This document shows, in pieces, positions 59,756 through 64,000 of a stretch of DNA of 64,000 nt. Under the pieces are notes generated by a model. It saw only the letters and a list, made by a program, of their open reading frames with translations, had not been told where the DNA came from and made no database searches. The position numbers were made by a program, and so were the translations under genes. The first letter of the stretch is position 1. Every line of letters starts with the position of its first letter. Source of the DNA: JAWRCU01 sp033542235 (GTDB lineage Bacteria > Pseudomonadota > Alphaproteobacteria > Rhizobiales > Rhizobiaceae); assembly GCF_033542235.1 (NCBI RefSeq), contig NZ_JAWRCU010000005.1, positions 248,001 through 312,000 on the forward strand, read 5' to 3'.

Positions 59756-60703
59756 CTAGCCCTCGTTCTTCAGCATGCGCCGCGTTAGCAGCACGATAAG
59801 CACCAGGAAGACGGGAATCACCGAAACGAGCACAGCCGACCCCAGGCCGAGCTGGCTTTGGATGATGCCGTACTCGTAGGCGAGCGTGGGAAGTATGTGC
59901 GTGCGCATGGCGGGCCCGCCGCCCGTCAGAATGAAGACCATGTGGAACGAGTTGAATGTCCAGATGCTGGACAGCATGACGGTGACGAAAATTACCTCGC
60001 GCATCTGCGGCAGCGTCACAGAGAAAAAGCGGCGGACAGGCCCGGCCCCGTCGATTGCGGCAGCTTCGTTGAGATCGGAAGGAATGGAGGTGAGCCCCGC
60101 CAGGAACATCATGGTGAAGAACGGAAGTCCGTGCCACACCATGGCAATTCCAATCGACCAGAGTCCCAGGTTTGCATCGGACAGCCAGTAGACCGGACGA
60201 TTAGTGAAGCCGAGGGTCATGGCAAGGTAGCTGAGCACCCCGGCCTGCTCGTCGAAGATCCATTTCCAGGACAGGCCGGCAATCAGCCCGGGTACCGCCC
60301 AAGGCAAAAAAACGAGAGCCCGGATAAGGCCGCGCGCGGGCATGCGCTGCGACAAAAGGGCGGCACTGCCCAGCCCGACCACGAGCTTGACAGCCACGAC
60401 ACCCAGCGTGAGCACCAGGGAATTCCACATCGCACGCTGGAAATGGGCATCGGCAAGCAGGCTGGAGAAATTGGCAAGGCCAGTGAACTGGCCTTCCCTG
60501 CCAACCATCTGGTTCGAGAAAGCCGTCGAGACTCCGTCAGCCAGCGGATAAGCGATGAAGGCGGCAAATACCGCCGCGGCCGGTGCGAGAAACATGTAGG
60601 CCGCGAGCCAGTCAGGTGCTGGCCGCCTCATATGCCGTCGCTGCGGCGATGGCGGCGTCATAAAGCCGTCCGGCAGACGGTTCCGTGCGGGTGCCGCCCC
60701 CAT
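59756..60703 (-). CDS. CUT1-type ABC importer, permease (MalF-like)
   Basis: 315 residues from the ATG at 60703; internal ATGs at 60661 and 60631 are equally possible, as none has a clear ribosome binding site and the first membrane segment (AAYMFLAPAAAVFAAFIAYP) begins only about residue 34. The EAA loop is NEAAAIDGAGPVRRFFSVTL. First gene of the operon, behind a predicted promoter and IclR operator. No ATPase gene accompanies this transporter, so it must share one encoded elsewhere. Confidence 0.9.
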   Translation of the reverse strand: MGAAPARNRLPDGFMTPPSPQRRHMRRPAPDWLAAYMFLAPAAAVFAAFIAYPLADGVSTAFSNQMVGREGQFTGLANFSSLLADAHFQRAMWNSLVLTLGVVAVKLVVGLGSAALLSQRMPARGLIRALVFLPWAVPGLIAGLSWKWIFDEQAGVLSYLAMTLGFTNRPVYWLSDANLGLWSIGIAMVWHGLPFFTMMFLAGLTSIPSDLNEAAAIDGAGPVRRFFSVTLPQMREVIFVTVMLSSIWTFNSFHMVFILTGGGPAMRTHILPTLAYEYGIIQSQLGLGSAVLVSVIPVFLVLIVLLTRRMLKNEG

Positions 60704-60865
60704 CGCTCAGCAGCGCTTCGGCGGCAGTTGGCGCGGGCGACGGGCCGCACCAGTAACGGGCCACGCAGAAGACACAATCGGCCTGCCCTGGCACCCAAAT
60801 GATCGTTGGCAGAACGTCTGGCAGACGTCCATGACAGCCATCCCTCCCCGGCCCTCCAGCCGCTC

Positions 60866-60889
60866 ATGAGTTTATTATTTGAAACTCAT
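60866..60889. promoter_or_regulatory. Predicted IclR operator
   Basis: ATGAGTTT (60866-60873) and AAACTCAT (60882-60889) are perfect complements separated by 8 AT-rich bases. The dyad sits 20 bp beyond the predicted -10 box of the ABC operon and about 50 bp before the divergent IclR start, so a bound IclR dimer would block the operon. A long open frame on the minus strand at 60612-60863 lacks a start and was not called. Confidence 0.65.
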
Positions 60890-60908
60890 AAGTTCATATG
60901 ATAACGCA

Positions 60909-60937
60909 ACTAAAGTGGCTGGCAGGGGAAATGTCAA
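60909..60937 (-). promoter_or_regulatory. Predicted promoter of the CUT1-RraA-UxuA operon
   Basis: On the minus strand TTGACA (60932-60937) and TTTAGT (60909-60914) are 17 bp apart. The -35 box lies four bases before the IclR ATG on the other strand. Transcription would begin near 60902 and run through the IclR dyad. Confidence 0.55.
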
Positions 60938-60940
60938 GGG

Positions 60941-61714
60941 ATGCAGGACGAGGAGATCGCGCGCCAGAATCGAAATCCCGCGATCGAGCGGATGATGGCC
61001 ATTCTTTCCGAGCTCGAAAGGCGTCCCAATGGGCTCGGGCTCAAGCGGCTTGCCGAAAGCACCGGCGTGACGCGCTCGACCGTGTACAGAATCCTGAATT
61101 CGCTTGTGGCGCACGACATAGTGCGGCAGCTCGACAGTTCGGATTACGTGTTGGGAAGCCGTCTCTTGTCTCTCGCCGACGCCGTCACCGTCAGCTCTTT
61201 GAGCAGCAAGGTCGCCATAACCGCGCAGCCACTTCTGGATGGGCTCAGCTTCTCGCTTGGCGAGACGTGCAAGGCGTCAGTTTACGATCGAGGATTCGTA
61301 GTCGTTGTCGCGGTTGCTCCGGGTCGCAAGGCCCACGCTCTGCACGCCCAGGTCGGCGAGTATCTACCGATCCATGCGGGAGGGGCGAGCAAGGTGCTTC
61401 TCGCCAATCTTCCCGCTCCGGAAGTCGACAGGTTGCTTGAACGAACCCTGACCCGATTTACTGAACAAACGATCTGCAATCAGGACGAGCTTCGAAGGGA
61501 GCTCAAACAGGTTCGGGATCAGGGCTGGGCTCGCGACCACGGCGAGTTCAATATTTCCATAAACTCTTACGCCGCGCCGATCCGCAATCGTGCGGACGAG
61601 GTGGTTGCGGCCATCAGCGTGCCCTTCCTTGCCGGACGCGACGCAGCCTATGAATCGATCGTTCTCGATGCCGCGCTTGCGACAGCACAGAAGATCTCCG
61701 CTGCCATTGGCTAG
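60941..61714 (+). CDS. IclR-family transcriptional regulator
   Basis: 257 residues. IclR helix-turn-helix (GLKRLAESTGVTRSTVYRIL, about 33-52) and effector domain (GETCKASVYDRGFVVVVAVA, IHAGGASKVLLANL, GEFNISINSYAAPIRN). It is divergent from the importer operon and shares its control region, which holds a perfect dyad. By analogy with KdgR-like IclR proteins, 2-keto-3-deoxygluconate, the UxuA product, could be the inducer; that is a guess from context. Confidence 0.92.
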   Translation: MQDEEIARQNRNPAIERMMAILSELERRPNGLGLKRLAESTGVTRSTVYRILNSLVAHDIVRQLDSSDYVLGSRLLSLADAVTVSSLSSKVAITAQPLLDGLSFSLGETCKASVYDRGFVVVVAVAPGRKAHALHAQVGEYLPIHAGGASKVLLANLPAPEVDRLLERTLTRFTEQTICNQDELRRELKQVRDQGWARDHGEFNISINSYAAPIRNRADEVVAAISVPFLAGRDAAYESIVLDAALATAQKISAAIG

Positions 61715-61759
61715 GCTACATCAGACCTTCATATTGGCTACCGCCGGCCATCTTGGGGA

Positions 61760-62455
61760 CTAAACCACCAGCTTTTTGTCCCACCACAATCTGAACCCGC
61801 CCTCGAAGGCGCGCGTATTGTCGCCGCGCCGGCAGTCCGGCGGCAACTCGTCGAGCTTCTCGACATTGCCGCCGCCGATGACGATATACTCGGGCAGCAT
61901 GGCGGCGCGCAGGCGCTCCACCACATCGAAGACGCTCTTTCGCCATTTCTTGAGCCCGCGCTTTTCTAGCCCGCGTTCGCCTACATAGTCCTCGAAGGTC
62001 TTCTTGCGGTAAGGCAGGTGCGCAAGCTCCATTGGCTGCGCCACATTGTCGACGATCATCGCAGCGCCCAAGCCGGTACCGAGCCCGAGGAACAGCATGC
62101 GTCCGCCCTCGTAGCTGCCGATCGCCTGCATCAGCGCATCGTTGATGACCTTGGTCGGCTTACCGAAGCTCTTCGCAAAATCGAATCCGACCCAGCCTGG
62201 ACCCAAATTCTTCGGGTCGGCCAGCGGCCGGTTGTGGTGCACCGGCCCCGGATAGCCCATCGAGATCACGTCGAAGCTCAGGCCCTCTGCCAGGGCTTTG
62301 ACCGCGGCCACCATCTCGCTTCCGGTCATGTTCGGCCCGGATTCGGCCTTGCGTTCCTCACCGCCCGTGCTGGTGAGGATTTTCACATGAGAGCCTCCGA
62401 TGTCGATGGCGAGCACAATCTTCTTGCCGCTTGCCTTCCGCGCCTTCGACATCAT
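61760..62455 (-). CDS. ROK-type kinase, polyphosphate-glucokinase-like
   Basis: 231 residues. Phosphate-binding N-terminus IVLAIDIGGSHVKILTSTGG, NDALMQAIGSYEGG (the DAL segment with the catalytic region of ROK kinases) and LFLGLGTGLGAAMIVDN match the polyphosphate glucokinase (PPGK) group, which phosphorylates glucose with polyphosphate or ATP. GGAGAGGA directly precedes the first of two adjacent ATGs. Convergent with the IclR gene. Part of a likely housekeeping group with the next genes. Confidence 0.85.
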   Translation of the reverse strand: MMSKARKASGKKIVLAIDIGGSHVKILTSTGGEERKAESGPNMTGSEMVAAVKALAEGLSFDVISMGYPGPVHHNRPLADPKNLGPGWVGFDFAKSFGKPTKVINDALMQAIGSYEGGRMLFLGLGTGLGAAMIVDNVAQPMELAHLPYRKKTFEDYVGERGLEKRGLKKWRKSVFDVVERLRAAMLPEYIVIGGGNVEKLDELPPDCRRGDNTRAFEGGFRLWWDKKLVV

Positions 62456-62520
62456 TCCTCTCCGACGGTCGATCCCGTCATTTCCGGTCTGCAGCCTCGC
62501 ATCGAAAGCTATAGGCAGAG

Positions 62521-62991
62521 TTACCGCGCGAGGTCTGCCGTGCTGGCATTGGCTGCCTTGAACAGCGCCGCGGGCTCTGCTGCGAACACGGCATCATGCG
62601 CCCCGGCCGCGGCCCAGACGCGATCATATTGCAGCAGAGCGTCGTCGGCGAATGCAGCGATCGCAATCCGGTGACCGATCGGCGCGACCCCTCCGATGGC
62701 AAAGCCGGTTTCGTCGCGCACGTGGCGCGGATCTGCGCGTACCAGAGGCTCGCCGGTAAGCGCGGCGGCCTTGGCGAGATCGAGCTGGTTCGCACCCGAT
62801 ACCAGAAACAGGTAGAGCCTGCTGCTGCGCTCACCTTGGAATACCAGCGACTTGACGATCTGGCCAACCGTGCAGCCGCATTGCGCCGCAGCCTCCTCGG
62901 CCGTGCGCGTCGAGGCGCCCATGCGCCTGACCGCGATCTGAAGTCCGGCCGCGGTTGCTGCCTGTTCGACGCGCTCGATGCTACCGGCCAT
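62521..62991 (-). CDS. YbaK/EbsC-family aminoacyl-tRNA deacylase-like protein
   Basis: 156 residues. YbaK fold with the conserved Lys in CTVGQIVKSLVFQ (about residue 47), then LFLVSGANQLDLAKAA and GFAIGGVAPIGH. Such proteins remove wrongly attached amino acids from tRNA (Cys-tRNA-Pro, Ala-tRNA-Pro) or are of unknown target. The ATG at 62991 is chosen over a GTG one codon upstream because GAGGA lies at proper distance. It follows the metallo-beta-lactamase gene by 4 bp. Confidence 0.87.
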   Translation of the reverse strand: MAGSIERVEQAATAAGLQIAVRRMGASTRTAEEAAAQCGCTVGQIVKSLVFQGERSSRLYLFLVSGANQLDLAKAAALTGEPLVRADPRHVRDETGFAIGGVAPIGHRIAIAAFADDALLQYDRVWAAAGAHDAVFAAEPAALFKAANASTADLAR

Positions 62992-62995
62992 CACT

Positions 62996-63814
62996 TCAAT
63001 CCTCTTCGAGAGGCAGTTCTATTCTCAGTCCGTCATAAGCCGGCTCGACGAAATCCGGCGTCTCAGCCATCACAGTCGCATAGTCGAGCGGAATGTGCAT
63101 ATGCGTGAGATAGGCTTTCTTCGGCGCAACGCGGTCTATCCATTCCAGCGCTTCGCCGATCGACAAATGGCTCGGATGCCGCCTGTACTGCAGGGCATCG
63201 ATGACGAGCACGTCGAGGCCTGTCAGCCGTTGGGCCGTCTCCGGAGGGAAATCGCTGACATCCGGACAGTAGGCCAGCGAGCCGATCCTGAAGCCGAGCG
63301 AGATGATGTCGCCATGAACTTGCGGCAACGGCTCGAAGGTGAGGGCCCCCCCCTCTCCTTCTATGACCACCGGCCTGTCGTGCTCAAAAAGCCGTGCCTT
63401 CAGGATTGGCGGATACGAGCTGCCAAGCGGCGTGGTGAAGCAGTAGCTGAACGCGTCCATGAGGCGGGCCAGTGTCGGCTGGTCGCAATAGACGTCCATC
63501 AGCCGCTTCTGCTCGAGCACGTAACCACGCAGATCGTCGATGCCATGAATGTGGTCGGCATGCGGGTGGGTGTAAAGCGCCGCGTCAAGCCTGCTCACCC
63601 CAGCCGCCAGCATCTGCTCGCGGAAGTCGGGCCCGGTGTCTATCACGACCCGCGTGGTCGCGCCGTCCGGGCGGATGCGCTCGGCAAGCGCAGCGCAGCG
63701 CGTCCTGCGATTTCTCGGATTGGAGGGATCGCAATTCCCCCAGTCGCCGGTAATGCGCGGCGTTCCCGGCGATGAGCCGCAGCCGAGTATGGTGAGGCGG
63801 AAGATATCCCTCAC
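62996..63814 (-). CDS. Metallo-beta-lactamase-fold hydrolase (PhnP/RNase Z-like)
   Basis: 272 residues. LTILGCGSSPGTPRI at the N-terminus and the zinc motif LYTHPHADHIHG (about 79-90), further His in PQVHGD, Asp in YCPDVSDFP and His in LTHMHIP complete the two-metal site. The group includes PhnP cyclic phosphodiesterase and housekeeping hydrolases commonly next to tatD in Rhizobiales. Start is GTG two bases after the TatD stop, so it is translationally coupled to tatD. Confidence 0.9.
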   Translation of the reverse strand: MRDIFRLTILGCGSSPGTPRITGDWGNCDPSNPRNRRTRCAALAERIRPDGATTRVVIDTGPDFREQMLAAGVSRLDAALYTHPHADHIHGIDDLRGYVLEQKRLMDVYCDQPTLARLMDAFSYCFTTPLGSSYPPILKARLFEHDRPVVIEGEGGALTFEPLPQVHGDIISLGFRIGSLAYCPDVSDFPPETAQRLTGLDVLVIDALQYRRHPSHLSIGEALEWIDRVAPKKAYLTHMHIPLDYATVMAETPDFVEPAYDGLRIELPLEED

Positions 63815-63816
63815 AA

Positions 63817-64000
63817 TCAGGAAACCACTTCAGCCGGTCTCGGCATCTTTTTGAAAAGACGAAAGAAATTTCCCGTCGCTATCCGCGCGACCTCGTCAGT
63901 GCTGACGCCCATCGTTTCGGCGAGCACGCGCGCTGTCTCGGCCACGTAGGCAGGTTCGTTCCGTTTGCCTCGATGCGGCACTGGCGCAAGATACGGCGCG
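63817..64000 (-). CDS. tatD: TatD-family metal-dependent hydrolase (5' part outside window)
   Basis: 61 C-terminal residues are visible. PYLAPVPHRGKRNEPAYVAE is the diagnostic TatD segment (APxPxRGxxNEP), followed by VLAETMGVSTDEVARIATGN and a short basic tail ending in EVVS. TatD proteins are 3'-5' DNases or proofreading deacylases with a TIM barrel. The frame is open to the right edge. The tatD-MBL order is common in alphaproteobacterial core genomes, usually behind metG and holB. Confidence 0.92.
   Translation of the reverse strand, partial: APYLAPVPHRGKRNEPAYVAETARVLAETMGVSTDEVARIATGNFFRLFKKMPRPAEVVS

Noticed and set aside
60612..60863. Open minus-strand frame with a protein-like C-terminus overlapping the permease start
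   Set aside because: No start with ribosome binding site, it would cross the predicted promoter-proximal leader, and no family is recognised. Kept only as a note to the permease start uncertainty.

Overview
The window looks like the chromosome or a large replicon of an alphaproteobacterium of the Hyphomicrobiales (Mesorhizobium/Brucella/Rhizobium-like). The reasons are a G+C-rich sequence, a rhizobial/brucella-type erythritol locus, a palindromic intergenic repeat of the RIME/Bru-RS kind at about 2.15 kb, many sugar ABC importers, and a tatD / metallo-beta-lactamase gene pair at the right edge. No rRNA, tRNA, CRISPR array, prophage or intact insertion sequence was seen. Most of the window is carbohydrate catabolism.

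0-6.6 kb, minus strand: a DUF2291 protein, a CUT2-type sugar ABC importer (ATPase, permease, binding protein), a DeoR regulator and an FGGY kinase cut by the left edge. This is very probably the polyol (erythritol) uptake operon. 7.3-12.4 kb, plus strand: eryA, eryB, eryC and eryD. 18.9-22 kb, plus strand: eryR, a triose-phosphate-isomerase-like eryH (tpiB), an rpiB-like eryI and a class II fructose-bisphosphate aldolase. Together these take erythritol to D-erythrose 4-phosphate. The two halves are separated by a 12.7-18.1 kb minus-strand block: a LacI regulator, a DapA-family lyase, a polar-amino-acid-type ABC importer and an SDR dehydrogenase.

22-42.5 kb is an accessory catabolic island. 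It has a CUT1 importer without ATPase plus Gfo/Idh oxidoreductase and RhaM-like mutarotase, a full CUT2 importer, three IclR-type or divergent control regions, two related TIM-barrel amidohydrolases (lactonase-like), two related zinc deacylases (aspartoacylase family), a threonine-dehydratase-like enzyme, a D-serine-dehydratase/D-threonine-aldolase-like enzyme and two unfamiliar glycosidase-like TIM-barrel proteins. Sugar import combined with deacylation and amino-acid deamination suggests an unusual substrate carrying both sugar-like and amino-acid-like parts. This is the best candidate for an undescribed pathway.

42.6-55.2 kb is mixed: an MFS exporter, an agmatinase-family ureohydrolase, a wHTH/TolB-like/TPR regulator, an old-yellow-enzyme oxidoreductase, a DUF1993-AHSA1-ArsR cassette, a secreted epoxide-hydrolase-like protein and an RND efflux pair. 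55.8-61.7 kb is an IclR-controlled CUT1 importer (again without ATPase) with an RraA-like protein and a mannonate dehydratase, probably for a uronate-derived substrate. 61.8-64 kb looks like core genome: polyphosphate-glucokinase-like ROK kinase, YbaK-like deacylase, metallo-beta-lactamase-fold hydrolase and the 3' end of tatD.

Several strong inverted repeats next to regulator genes are proposed as operators, and stem-loops follow several binding-protein genes.
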